Both the position numbers and the translations under genes were made by a program. Under the pieces are notes generated by a model. The model saw only the letters and a list, made by a program, of their open reading frames with translations. It made no database searches and was not told the DNA's origin. A DNA stretch of 64,000 nucleotides from Phascolomyces articulosus (taxonomy: Eukaryota; Mucoromycota; Mucoromycetes; Mucorales; Lichtheimiaceae): positions 1,302,001 to 1,366,000 of the forward strand of contig JAIXMP010000010.1 in the NCBI GenBank assembly GCA_025677815.1, given 5' to 3'. This document shows, in pieces, positions 35,935-48,445 of this stretch. Positions within the stretch are counted from its first letter, which is position 1. Each line of letters opens with the position of its first letter.

Positions 35935-37771
35935 TTAATGTTGTTGTTGAGGTACTCTTACAATAGGAAAAGGATGTTGTTGCTCAGCAGTAACATCTTG
36001 TTGTTGTTGTGGTGGTGGAGGCATCATCATGGCATTGCTCTGCATCGCCATATCTGTTGGTTGCATGGGTATTTGAGGACGTTGACGTGTTTGTAACATG
36101 GCAAACAAATCATCCAACACTTGACCACTATTGTTAACATTACCATTCATTGCCGTGTTATTGTTATTAGTATTATTATTATTATACATGGGATCATCAC
36201 CAGGAGTCACTCCATTGGGATTATTTGAATTATTTTGAATGGGTACAAAATCATCTTGATAATATGAATCCAGTGCAAATTCCAAATCCAAATTATTTAA
36301 CCAAAAATCTTCAGCTTGTTGTTGTTCATGTTGCTGCTGTTGCTGCATCGCCATTTGTTCAGGAGATAATCCTTGCTGCTGTTGCTGCTGTGCTTGATGG
36401 GAAGATGGTGGCGGTGGTGGCGGCATGGATTGATGTTCTTGTAAAGAAGTAGTTGTAGGTGGAGGGGAGGAGGAAGATGGAGGGGGTTGTACAACTACAG
36501 AAGCCAGCTGTTGTTGTTGTTGTTGTTGAGTTGTATTTGTGTCACTATTTGCGTGTGAATCATCTTGATAAGTAGTAGTATGAGGAACAAAACTTTGTTG
36601 ATGTGGAGCACGTAATGGAACCGGCAATAATGGACTCGTTGAAGAAGGAGATGCAGAAGTGGATGATGAAGAAGTAGTAGCTGCCTGCAACCGTTGTTGT
36701 TGTTGTGAGTTCGTCTTTGAATTCCTACCAGAGGATAGTGGGGGTGACGAAGCAATATGCTGATGTTGTGGGGATGTAGGCGGAGATGATACTTGTTGAT
36801 GTGAATGAGATGTATGTAATTGGGGTTGTTGTAATGGTTGTTGTTGAGAACCACTTGTAATAGTATGATGCTTGAAGTCGGCGCTGCCAGTACTTGCAGT
36901 ACTACTTGCACTACTTGAAATGGGAGTTTGTCCTGTTAATTCTGCAATTCTTCGTTCTAAAGCAGCCACAGTATTCCTTAATTGATTATTTTCAGAACGT
37001 AATTGTTCCATTTCTTCAGGCCAAGTTTCCATTTCTTTTGATTTTTTTTCCAAATCCTTGACATATCGATCCCTTCGTTGTCGAAATGCCCGTTGTGCTG
37101 CACGATTCTGTGCCGCACGTTTCGATGGAATTACTACTCGAGTAGTACCCTTGTTATTATTAGGATCTTGTTGTAATTGCTCAGGAGGGGAATAAGGATG
37201 ATGATGAGGATGTGGTGGTTGAGAAGAAGGGAGCGGTGGATAAGGTTGATGATGGTGTGGCTGTGGGGGTTGATGATGATGTTGGTGTTGATGATGTTGG
37301 GGTGTATGCTGTTGTTGCTGTTGCTGTTGTGGTGGTGGTTGTACTACCGTTCCTGCTGCTGAATGATGTGGAGGTGGTGGTAGTCTTCGTCGATCTTTTT
37401 TTTTCCATAAACCCCAGCATTGACACACACACAAAAACTCATTCATTAATCACCAAGAATAGGTATTTATATAAGGTTTATCATCATGTATCTTTTTTGG
37501 ATATTTACCTGGTGCCATACTATGCATCCAAGCAGGTGTATGATCGACTGTCATTCCTCGTCCAGTATTTGCTGCAGCTGAAGAATGTCGAAGATCTAAA
37601 TGTATTTTATTTTTATTGAGTTGAATTGTTTTATTTGTTTGTTCCATGAGAATTGTTTAAAGAGGGGAAGAAGGAGAAAGGTCAATTACCAGCCATGTCA
37701 TGATGATGCGGCGAAGAATAAGGTGGGTGGTGTTTAGGTAATGGAGGTGGCGCTGGCGGTGAAGGATACAT
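35935..37771 (-). CDS. bZIP transcription factor, KapC/Yap type
   Basis: Predicted nuclear DNA-binding regulator. Exons 37690-37771, 37509-37595 and 35935-37394 give 542 residues. The bZIP starts near residue 148 with SKRAAQNRAAQRAFRQRRD, the basic region of fungal AP-1-like factors (Yap1/Pap1, KapC), followed by a leucine-zipper heptad region (MEQLRSENNQLRNTVAALE). The rest is Pro/His/Gln-rich, with poly-Gln and poly-Asn runs, and a C-terminal LDDLFAMLQT motif that may be an activation or docking segment. I see no Cys-rich redox domain of the Yap1/Pap1 kind, so KapC-like is the better guess. The last intron ends in a long A-run plus G, which is unusual, but the phases fit exactly. It is divergent from galactokinase. 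Confidence 0.85.
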
Positions 37772-38785
37772 TTATAAAAATTGGTTTTAAGAGAAATATA
37801 AAAGAAAGGAGAAGAGAAGAAGAAGAAGAAAAGAAGAAAAGAAGGAAAGAAGAAAGAAAAGAGAATTTTTTTTAAAAAAGACTATTTTTTTTTGTGTGGG
37901 GAAAGAGAGTGTGGGTGAGAAGTGAGAAGCAGGACGAAACCCGGATGAAAGCGGGGGATGTTCTTATTATTGATGATTGAATTGATGCTTTGTAGACACT
38001 TGTTGTTAATGTTGATGATTATAATAAGCCTAAATAAACTATAACTTCACACACTTTATTTTACTCTCTCACATATCATATATCACACACATATGTATCC
38101 CTATTCTATTTCATTCTGAAACACCGAACATATTTCAATTGGCTCATTTCCTTGGTAAACCATGGTTGATTGACCATAGGTAGTAAGTAGTTATCAAATG
38201 GAGAGAGCCCTGTAACAAAAAAGTATCAAAAAGTAGGGCCCTTTTACACAACAACGATGATTCGATGGGAGAAAATCCCGCTTTACATGACTCGTGACGT
38301 TACATAAGTTACACAACGTGTTACAATACAATAGTCCGATTCAATACCATCCAATCATTTTAATCTAAATCGGAAACTTTTACAAGTCCATTGCTAACGT
38401 AATCCATCGGAATTCTTAAAAAAGGCTTTTGATAAAAAAAGATCCGCGCTTTCGCATTGTATCTATTTAGTTGGGGGGGGGAATATTATAGTCTTCTTTT
38501 TTATTCTATAGTACTATATAGTAATATATATATATATATGTGTGTGTATGCGTGTGTGTGTGTGTGTGTGAGTAAACGAGGAGGAGGAGGATGGGGGGAG
38601 AGAGAGAGAAGCATGTCTGTTTTGTTGAGAGATAAATAAATATAAAACCCGAGGCTTGAACCTCTTTTTTCCCTTCTTTTTTTTTCTCTTTTTATTATTA
38701 TTATTATTATTTTCAATCTATTTATTCTTTTTTTAACACCATTATCATCATCTTCTTTAAAGGCACTGGTTGAATATCATATAAA
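37772..38785. promoter_or_regulatory. Divergent promoter of the bZIP and galactokinase genes
   Basis: The spacer of about 1 kb holds a tight cluster of bZIP-type sites: TGACTCG at 38288-38294, then TGACGTTAC at 38295-38303 and a TTACACAACG shortly after. A GT microsatellite (38538-38571) and GA-rich tracts lie nearer the galactokinase start. Auto-control by the adjacent bZIP is an inference from the sites. Confidence 0.45.
38538..38571. repeat. GT microsatellite
   Basis: Near-perfect GT dinucleotide run with one TAT and one GC interruption, next to an AT run. Confidence 0.85.
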
Positions 38786-40666
38786 ATGGCAAACAACGTC
38801 CCAGTACCAACGTATGATTCATTAGATAGAATTTATGATTTAAAATCATTAGCAAAACAAGGGTAAACTTATTTTTCCATTCTTATATTCTTATTGATTT
38901 AAAAAAAAGGCAGAGAGATAAAGAGGCAAAGTTGTTTTGGTGGATGAGAAAACGGGAAAAAAGAATAATTATACCCATAAGATGACTGTTTTGTGGCGGT
39001 GCGTGAGTAAAAATCCTTATGCGGGAAAATAATGAGAGTAATACTTATTTTGTGAGGATATGATCATCATAATAGACCACGTTATAATTCACTTGTGGAG
39101 AAGTTTACTTCTTTGTATGGACGTAAACCCGATTTTATCGCTCGTTCTCCTGGTCGTGTTAATTTGATTGGTGAACATGTTGACTATAGTGGCTTTGGTG
39201 TATTACCTATGGCTATTGAACGTGATGTCATTATAGCTGTAGCAACCACCGACAAGGATTCTAAAGTACGCATTGCGAATACCAATACCAAATATGAACC
39301 TCGTGAATTTGATTTTGAAGGAAAAGATACGATTGTTACTATTGATAGTACCAAACATGAATGGTCCAACTATTTCAAGTGTGGTTATAAGGTAATAAAT
39401 TGTCGACAAGGGAAAAGGGGAGAAAGGGGTTCAACAGAATAATATATACAAAAGATGAAAGAGAAAAAGAGAAAAGAAGAAATAAAAAATGGATGTATTT
39501 ATATTCGTTTATAGCTTCAAACTTAATAACAAAAAAAAATTATACCATGTATTTTAATATGATAGGGTATGCTTGAACGCGCCGACAACTTGGATAAACC
39601 CAAGGGTATGTATTTATTAATGGATGGTACCGTCCCAGCGGGTTCAGGATTATCCTCTTCTGCCGCGGTAGTCTGTACATCGGCTCTTGCTACTATCGAA
39701 GCCAACAAGCTACCTTTGACCAAACAAGAATTAACAGAAATTGCCATTGTTGCTGAAAGAAACGTGGGTGTCAATTCGGGTGGAATGGATCAAAGTGCCT
39801 CGGTTTTTTCTGAACAACAATATGCTTTGCACGTTGACTTTGTACCACAATTATCTGCACGGCTGGTCCGTCTTCCTGAAACCCAACCTCCCATGGCCTT
39901 TGTAATTGCCAATACCTTGGTCACTGCTGACAAGTTTGTGTCTGGTCCTAGAAATTATAATTTACGTGTGGTCGAAGTGAGAATGGCTGCTCTCTTTTTA
40001 AGCAAAGCCCTTGGATTACCTCAACCGGTGGATACACTCAAGGAAGTCTATGATGCTTTTGCTGCCCAACAAAATTTGACAGAAAGTTCAGATGTGGTCA
40101 AATATGATGCTCTTTTGGATCGTATCAGGACGATTTTCCCCCAAGATTCAAGTAATGGAGAAGGATATTCATTAGAAGAAGTCAGTGATATGACGGGTTT
40201 GCCGGTCCAAACTCTTAAAGAAAAATACATGACACGTTTCCCTGTAGAAACAGATTATTTCCGTTTGATTCAACGTACCCATCATGTTTTGACAGAAGCG
40301 AAACGTGTGGTTGAATTTGAACAAGTCTGTACGAAGTCTCCTGCTGATACATTAGAACAATTGGGTGCCATCATGAATGCTTCTCAAGAATCATGTGATA
40401 AATTTTTCAATTGCTCTTGTCCAGAAATTAATCAAGTGTGTGATATTGCTCGCAAACATGGTGCTTTTGGTGCTCGTTTGACAGGCGCTGGTTGGGGTGG
40501 TTGTACTGTCATGTTGACATCGGAATCCAATGTACCTACGTTGATTGAAGCTATCAAGGAGGGTTATTATCGCCAAAAGTTCCCTGATTTAACACAAGAA
40601 GAGTTGGAAGATGCTGTTTTGTCTACTAAACCTGGTAGTGGTAGTGCTGTTTTTACTGGTTTCTAA
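38786..40666 (+). CDS. GAL1: Galactokinase
   Basis: Phosphorylates galactose at C1 with ATP, the first committed step of the Leloir pathway, in the cytosol. Exons 38786-38862, 39076-39391 and 39566-40666 join in phase to 497 residues, a normal length for fungal galactokinases. Visible signatures: SPGRVNLIGEHVDYSG (from residue 50), which binds galactose; the GHMP-kinase ATP loop VPAGSGLSSSAA (near 154); SGGMDQSAS with the catalytic Asp; and the C-terminal GAFGARLTGAGWGGC. No key residue is missing. The first exon is short, and its ATG is chosen because it is the only one in phase with the GPRYN join. The neighbouring genes are not Leloir enzymes. Confidence 0.96.
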
Positions 40667-42176
40667 AAAACAGGCACATTCTTGTATGTAACTTGTAACA
40701 TTTAATGTATATTATTATTACTTTATACAAAACAGCTTCTCCTTTCCCCTTCTTCATCACCATCTACCTATATTTGTTTTATAATAATAAACCATCAAAA
40801 TATGAATTCTCGTTGCCATTAGTATATTGTTGTATTACACAGTCAATAAGGTTGAGTTATGGAATTTTATAAATTACAATGACGTTAGACACCAAATATA
40901 TGCGCTTTCGTTATTGTGTCAACGTTTTTTTTTCAGTTTGGTCCTGGCAAAAATAATGATTTCTTTGAATGCATCTGATAATTTGGAGGTTTCTTCTTAC
41001 TTTGTTAACTATACAACTTACGTCCTGTAATCCCTATTCAAGATCAGTATATACACCTTTCTTCCAAGAATCTTTTCCTTCAAAATTCTTTTATAACCCA
41101 TTGGGAATATTTATAATCAGGAAGAATTCGTTGTCATATCACTCGATGGGAGCCTAGAAAAATGTGTAATCATTATTGATGGAAAGTGAAATAACAAATT
41201 CTGTAGACATGAGGTTAGAAGAAGGTAAAGAAGAATATAGAAGGGTTGCAGAAAATGGTAGTTATATATAAACTCGTGTTATTTTATATGATGGAAGAGA
41301 TACCTCATCATACTTTTTTTTCTTTCTTCATCGCTTTTATCATCTTAATAATGGATACGTATTTAAATTCGTCATTATTTTAATTATATCTACTTCGTAA
41401 TGTTCCTTGTTGTTGAAATCGTTTACTTTCATTTGATACGCAATGTTTTTCCAGTAATAATTATTGATTATACTTATAAAAAAAGAGTGACTATTACAAA
41501 TGTACGTATCTATACGTCTAAATAGGATTATCTATACACATTGATAAGTATCATATAAGCATATATGTAGTTATGTAGCATATTTTTTTCTTCTCACAGT
41601 CATTCCCATCCATCGAGAATAAATCCGTAAATTGGGATAAACTTGTATTACAATAATGACCATGCCACTTGTTTATTTTATTTTGCATTTCTTTTTTCCA
41701 AATTAGAAAATTTTTTTCCGGAAAAAATATAAGCTTTTTTGGTTGTGGTAAATTCTAGAAGATAACTTGACCCTTTAAACCGTAATTTTGGATCAGTTCC
41801 GAAACACTATAAATAATAATTACTTTATAATAGCATCCAATGAGAAAAGATACCACAAGAGTAGTTATCAGTAGGTTGTTGTTGCCAACAAAAGAAATAG
41901 ACGCTACCTACTACAATAATTCTGATTGGGATAATTATTACCCGGTATCATCTTTCTTTTTTCTTACCTTGTATATATTATAAGTAATTAACTGGAGGAA
42001 ATTTTAGATGTATGAGAAAGAAGGGATTATAGAATATGTTTTGAGTGTCTTGGATAATACCATTATTCACGTGATCATAAACATATAGCGTATTTTCCTT
42101 TTTTTGTCATATCCTCCTTCGCATATTGGAAGAGAAGTCGTGACTCTTCAAATAACAACTGTTTATATATAATAAT
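40667..42176. other. Intergenic with possible coding debris
   Basis: AT-rich. Frames such as SVYTPFFQESFPSKF (about 41.05 kb) and SVDMRLEEGKEEYRRVA (about 41.20-41.27 kb) look like protein and may be the 5' part of the relic that follows. Confidence 0.35.
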
Positions 42177-42199
42177 GTGGATAACAATGACAATTCCCT

Positions 42200-45100
42200 G
42201 ATTTTTTGTTATTTAAGTATAATGTTTAATCATCTTCTTGTTTCTTTTCTTCCTTCCACACCAATTACCTTTATAGCTATGTATTTTTGTTACGTAAGAG
42301 ATCCATGGTCTGTTTTACTCCCTCCAAATGCGACTTCTAAAGCGCTGCCATCTCAAATTCATAGATTATACTTTCCCGTTTGAAGAAACTTTTATGAGTT
42401 TTACATCATCGTTTAAGGATTTCCTGTGTGTAAGAACCGGAAACTTTTTATCAAAGACAATGTGGTATTTTTTTCAGGTTACCTCTTTCATTAGAAGAAT
42501 TTCGATTAACAACTGGCATGGAATTTGGAGGAGCCTGATGTAAACAAGGGTTGATGCTTTTATAGAATGGCGAAGAAGAATCAGAGATCCGTTGTTGATA
42601 TCTTTTTTAGCGTCAGCTGGATATAGCATTGAGGTATTTCAAAGCAATCCATAATAGTATAATAGAAAAATGTCTTTACCATCAAAATTTTTATATCATT
42701 TTGAAGCAATTGATTAAGTTTTACGTGTCAACGAGAGTATTGGACGGTAATTCTCAATTGTTATTATATTAATCATGGGTTGTAACTGACTCCCCCGCCA
42801 ATTACTGTTTATCAACTATCCATACTCGATAATAATAAAGGACTACCTACAATTACTAGAATGACTGAATTTTCAACACTCCGTACTGCATAAAAGAACT
42901 CATGGGTATTTTGGATATTGAAAACGTTACTAATAAGATAATTTATTGAATCTACAAGTTTTTCTCCATGTAATAAAAAAATAAGAAAAACGCAAAATAG
43001 GGTGATTATATTCAATAAAATGTAGAAACAGATGGAGTATATGCTTTAATAATGCGTCGTTCTAACAGTTCTAGTTTTTCTTTAAACTTTGATATTGCTA
43101 ACAGCAATAGATGGCATTATGCAGATTTGTTATGGATAAGAAATAGTTCTTGAAATAAAAACACGCAAATTCATCAAAGACTCATTATTGTACAGATTTA
43201 CGTAATGCACACAAATAATGAAGCCGCGTTTCAGAAAGAGAATTACTCCCATAAACTAATATTTCCCATGTTGTTAAACATATTTGATACAAGAGGTGAA
43301 TTATGCTTTTCTATATGATAACTACTTTATCTTTCGAACATATTTTCGAAAGAAAGAAAAAAGATCAATATATTACGCACATATGAAAAAGTCGCAAAGA
43401 TAATAATTGGATGGGGTAGTTTATCAGCAAAAGTCGCAAAGTTAAAGTGATGAGGAGTATTTAAGATACCCCAATTAACCATAGTGGATCGAGAACCGAA
43501 AATGGTGAAAAGGAGGAGCGTGAATTTAATATATATGTTTCTCTTAAAAAAATCCGAAGAATTCATGGTGGCCCTGTATGGATGGCAGTAATATGAAGTG
43601 CATCAACATATTTCACGCAACACAATATTATTGTCAATAGCGTAAAATTAAGTGTTGTGTGCGAGTGTTATTTGAAAAGCAATAACAAACAATCATTTGG
43701 ATTTCAGCATCAGTTCAGAAAGTACACTTAATCACATCATTCTTTTACACTATAATTCTCATAAATACCGACATTAGCTACTAATGAACAAAAAGGCGTG
43801 CCTTATTGATAACCATATATAATTTATCCGTCTTTCATTTTCCAGTCCATCCATCAACCTCAGAATGAGTAAATATTATGAGTAAATAAACAAATGAACT
43901 TATTATCGTAGTAAAAAAAAATAATGGTTGCTCAAAAAAATTCATTATTAGAAATAATAGTCCTATACCCATGCGTATATAACATACCAAATGAAATATG
44001 ACAAAATAAAATGAAGAGTTTGTGTCATCGGTGGTGTATATGTATAAATATTTTCTTACTATGAAATCCTGCAAATATGCATCTCCTCACCGGTATAATG
44101 AAGAATATAAAGAAAGAGGTATAGTTATATACAGATTATGTCTTAAGAGATTTGTTTTTTTAAACGTTTTTGTCAAATTCATAGCATTCATCCATGAATC
44201 AAGAAGGAGCAACATCAACTCATTATTTCATCTAATTCGAACAATTACATAATTTATTTATTTGATTCCTTTTTGTATTGTACATTATTGTATGCATTAT
44301 TACAAAGATCAACTAACCGTGACTATAATCCAATCAGTAATGAAACTTATTTTTTACAACAATCACCACCCAATTTTCGTTTTCACAAGAAGAAATATTC
44401 ATATTGACAACCCTGTCTATTTACACATCGAACATAATGATATCCAACAGGATATATTCCAATCATCAATTTATTATATTATGGTATTCCTTTTTTATAG
44501 ATCATCATAGCAAGAAAAAAAAGCTATTGATTTGGATGAAAAAAAAAACCAACTTTAAAATGCCTCAAAATCTTTCAATATGATTGTAATTTGTTCTTGA
44601 TATTCTTGATGGACAACGTCTTCATTTCATCATATTACCAAATGATAAATATGAAAACTATGGATTCCTACTCTTTAAAACACCAAGAACATCATTCTTC
44701 TCCTGTGACAAGTCAATTACCATACTTTTTATATGCCATCATAGATTGCTGCTTTAACAATTAGATTTACAAAAGTAAGAGACATAAACCAGCAAGTTTA
44801 TTATAACGCTTTTCTGAATTAATAAAATATTGATGTAGATAATATCTTCCATACCTACTACATCCAATTATTAATTGATAATGTTACTACTTTCACTTTC
44901 AAATTACACTGTAGAAAAAGGTATTCTCAAATATGCTCATAAAAACACGAATTTAGGTAAACTCCCAGCTAAATTCAGGACCAATTTCTCGAGGTTACAC
45001 ATGAAAATAACACGAATTCTTGTTTTTCGGTTAGGAGTTTAGGTTTTTTTGGGTTTTATTTCCTACAGTGTTACTTGACATTCGCTTAGAACATACTTCA

Positions 45101-45400
45101 ATTGCCAAGTTCTACTTTTACTCCTATCATTCCAAATCCTTCTGATATGTTATTGGAATAACCTTTCCCACCCCCAACGATAAAATTCTTTCCGAAATAG
45201 TTGAATGATCTTTAAAAAAAGGGTGCTTACAATAAACAGTGTAAAGGATATCATTTACAATTCCAAGAAGAAATAGCTATTCTCATACTGTTTTGGAAAC
45301 GTCTTCATCTACATGTAGTAGCAGTAAAAGATAGTCTTGCCCTTTGCAATAATTCATAGATGGAACCCTAATTCTATGATTGAAAATCTATATACTGCTA
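42200..45400 (+). pseudogene. Long coding-like relic, unidentified
   Basis: Many plus-strand pieces read like protein but are cut by stops and frame changes. They include YVRDPWSVLLPPNATSKAL (42.29 kb), VDAFIEWRRRIRDPLLI (42.55 kb), LTPPPITVYQLSIL (42.79 kb), SNRWHYADLLWIRNSS (43.11 kb), YSHKLIFPMLLNIFDTRGE (43.25 kb), VDREPKMVKRRSVNLIYMF (43.49 kb), IDNPVYLHIEHNDIQQDIF (44.40 kb) and GYHLQFQEEIAILILFWKR (45.25 kb). Average composition differs from the AT-biased frames of true spacers. It could be one large gene or several. I do not recognise a family, and the call rests on codon-like texture only. Confidence 0.4.
44905..45073. mobile_element. MITE-like element with TA-flanked inverted repeats
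   Basis: A 169-base segment is bounded by TACACTGTAGAAA on the left and, read from the right end inwards, TAACACTGTAGGAAA. The nine-base core ACACTGTAG is perfect in both ends. TA at each end would fit a Tc1/mariner or pogo-type target duplication. There is no coding capacity. It lies inside the coding-like relic. Confidence 0.55.
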
Positions 45401-46261
45401 ATGTGTTTTTCGAAATAAAAATAGTGATGTGAAGTGAGAAATATATTTGATTAGTATATTTCATCCACATGGAAAGAATGGTAATAGTGTGTTACTTTAT
45501 CGAATATTTTAAGACACTATATGTTGGTAAAAAGTGACAATATAGAGTGTTGCTGTGAAGAATATGTTGATCTTATAACATTTTTAGTATTTTTGCCAAT
45601 TATGTCAGTGTTTTTTGAAGAGGGTAGAATAAACTGAAATAATTCATAAATTCAAAATGAAAGTGTTTGTTTGTATACAAGTTTTTTTAAAAGCATATAT
45701 TGTTTATCTGTTGCTGTCATTGTTTGTAGTAATACTTCTTTCACTAGGCTATTTTTAGTAAGCATTAGTTTTTCTACAAGATTTTTAATGTGAAAAGCAT
45801 TCAACTTGTAGACTTAATTCTTTTCATATAATAATACAACAATAGTCATACCAATACTTTGGATCCATTCTATACCATTGTTTTCTCTTCGATACAAGTG
45901 TTTATAAGCGTCATTTTTCTTTAAAGGATATTTAAAAAGTTTCACAAAAAAAATGCTACCAAAAAAAGAAATTAACTTAATTTATAACGTCATTGTAACA
46001 TCATTTATATATTTCAGCACAATTAAAAGCAAATGTGTTGTATAACTTGTTTATATCATCGTTATGTATTGTTAGTCACTATAGAATTTACGGTATCTTT
46101 TTTTCTCTTTCTTTTCCCATCCCAACGCTTTTGAAACAAGAAAGAAAAGAAATCAGAACGCGCTGTTTCTTTTTTCCAATTCAGAACTTTTTTTTTTTCA
46201 AGTCGGAAAATATATAAAGTACATATTTTGTGCCGTAAATTCTAGAAAACATTTTTACCAG

Positions 46262-46293
<32 letters not shown>

Positions 46294-46314
46294 CAGAACA
46301 AAACAACATACCTT
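45401..46314. other. Intergenic upstream of the Atf1-like gene
   Basis: AT-rich, with a 28-base T run at 46262-46289 just before the gene. No gene seen. Confidence 0.5.
46262..46289. repeat. Poly-T run of 28
   Basis: Uninterrupted T run about 25 bases upstream of the first possible ATG of the bZIP gene. Poly(dT) tracts in fungal promoters commonly exclude nucleosomes. Confidence 0.85.
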
Positions 46315-47567
46315 ATGAGTAAGTTATGTTTATTTTCATTTTTTATAATACATCATATTAATAGTAGGCCGTATTATTTAGATGATCCAATGTGTGAAGG
46401 AGAAGACACAACATGCATGACTGTTGCTCATAATAATCACGTTCAACACAATAACCAGCAACAAAAAACAAGATCAACTACCAATGATTCTTCTCGTGAC
46501 AATGTCAATGTTATAACTAACACCATGCCAATGACCATGTTTAATCATTTTGAATCTACCAATACAAATGAATTTTTTTCCGCTTTATCTCCTGATATTC
46601 ATACAAACACTACAAAACAGTCCATGGATCAAGAAAGTCATCCTGTAGTTGAATTTTCAGATGAATTATGGCAACAGCAAAACCACCACCATCACCCAAG
46701 GACTACTACTACTAACACGAATACTTCGACTGAACAACAACAACAACAGCCACTTGTTCAAATTAAACAAGAACATCCATTTCATTTTATACCATCTGAA
46801 TTTTATCCACCTTTGGATTATCGAGAACAAGGACCACCACCAGAACAACCACAAATTCAACATCGTCGTAGTTTACCTGCAACGCATGTCATGCCAACAA
46901 ATAGTTATTCGAAACAGCGACGTTACACTGAAGGTGAATTTTTACCTCCGCAACCTCCACTACAACAGCAAGGTGAACATCATCATCATCATCATCCAAT
47001 GTTTGGCACAGAAGAGGATGAAGAACAACGACGTAAAAACTTTTTAGAGCGGAATCGACAAGGTAAATAATGATAATATATATATATATATATATATATA
47101 TTACTTTTTTAGTTTAATCCTAATGAACTAGGTTTTATTAAACATTTACATGAAAACTTTATATAGCTGCATTAAAATGTCGACAGCGTAAGAAACAATG
47201 GTTGGCTAATTTACAAAATCAAGTGGAATATTTAAATACGGACAATAAACAATTAGAAGCACAAGTCACTGCATTAAGAGAAGAAATATTAAACTTAAAA
47301 ACGTTGATCATTGCTCATAAGGATTGTCCCGTGGCTCGTCGTCATTCTAGTCATCATACTATCCATAATCATCATTCATTAAGCCAAGAAATGCAATCGT
47401 CGTCTTCTACCCATACGAGTGGTACAATCCATCAACATGTTTTCACTACTACCAATAACAATAACAATACTTTTCCTCATCCTTCATCATCATCATCATC
47501 GTCATTCTCTTCTCATTTCCTTCCCACTACCACAACTACACCAACAGCCTCCTTTTATTACCATTAA
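46315..47567 (+). CDS. bZIP transcription factor, Atf1/CREB type
   Basis: Predicted stress or development regulator binding CRE-like sites. Exons 46315-47062 and 47167-47567 join in phase to 382 residues. The bZIP crosses the intron: RRKNFLERNRQ then AALKCRQRKKQWLANLQNQV, followed by a zipper and LNLKTLIIAHKDCPVA, the typical end of the Atf1/ATF2 group. The N-terminal part is rich in Asn, Thr, His and Gln. The upstream ATG adds an odd hydrophobic stretch (KLCLFSFFIIHH), so the true start may be the ATG at 46390, giving 357 residues. The tail is Ser/Thr-rich. No MAPK-docking region is clear. Confidence 0.88.
47076..47102. repeat. TA microsatellite inside the bZIP intron
   Basis: Perfect TA run in the single intron of the Atf1-like gene. 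Confidence 0.85.
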
Positions 47568-48255
47568 ACCCACTTTTTTTTTAAAAAAAAAAACATAATT
47601 ATTATTGTAATAATCTTTCACAACAACAGAATATAACTTTCTAAGTCGTTTTTTGTTCTTATTTAAAATGCATTTCAGCATGTGTATATATTAATATTTT
47701 TCGTCTTCTTCACCTCCTTAACTTTTTTTCTATCTCCTTGATGCAGTTTTATTATTATTATTATTATTTGTAAAAAAAAAAAAAAAAGAAGAGATAAAGG
47801 ATCACTACGTATTTTTTATTTTTATTTTAGTTTAGTTTCAATAAATGCTGTAGTCTTTCCACACATGTGATAAAAATTTATTGAGAATATGAGTTTAGTA
47901 AAACAGAAATGAAGGGCTCAATGTGATAAGGAAGAGGGTCTAACAATTAACAAACTATTTATGATAGACTGATTTGTTTATTTTGTAAATGTCAATTATA
48001 CCAAATCTGTAAATGTAAGAGAAGGTCGTTATCATAGAAAATCACATCACCTTGGGAAGATATGAAGATTATTAAAAAAAAAAGTGAACCCCATGATAAG
48101 ATGCAACAGCAGCAGAAATAATAATGATAAAATATGTTTTAATATATATTATATTATAATATAATAAAATAGAAAGAGAATAAAAAAGATGCTAAATAAA
48201 TATATATATATAATGGATGGATAAGGATATATGAATAATACACACAAAGAAAAAA

Positions 48256-48293
<38 letters not shown>

Positions 48294-48445
48294 AAAAGAA
48301 GTAGAAGAAGAACAGAGAGAAGGGTGTGATAATAGGTTTAAAAGAAGGAGAAAAAGAATGCTATGTATATGAAACTATATAATAAGAAATATTTATATTT
48401 ATAAAAAGAAAAAGATGTACTGCAAATAAATAAAGAAAAATAAAA
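47568..48445. other. Convergent intergenic region
   Basis: Separates two genes reading toward each other. It contains AT-rich tracts and a TA microsatellite at 48258-48288. No gene seen. Confidence 0.55.

Noticed and set aside
36225..37619. Plus-strand open frames (Val/Leu/Met-rich) across 36.2-37.6 kb
   Set aside because: They are the complement of CAG/CAA/CCA-rich codons of the bZIP gene, without start context or splice links.
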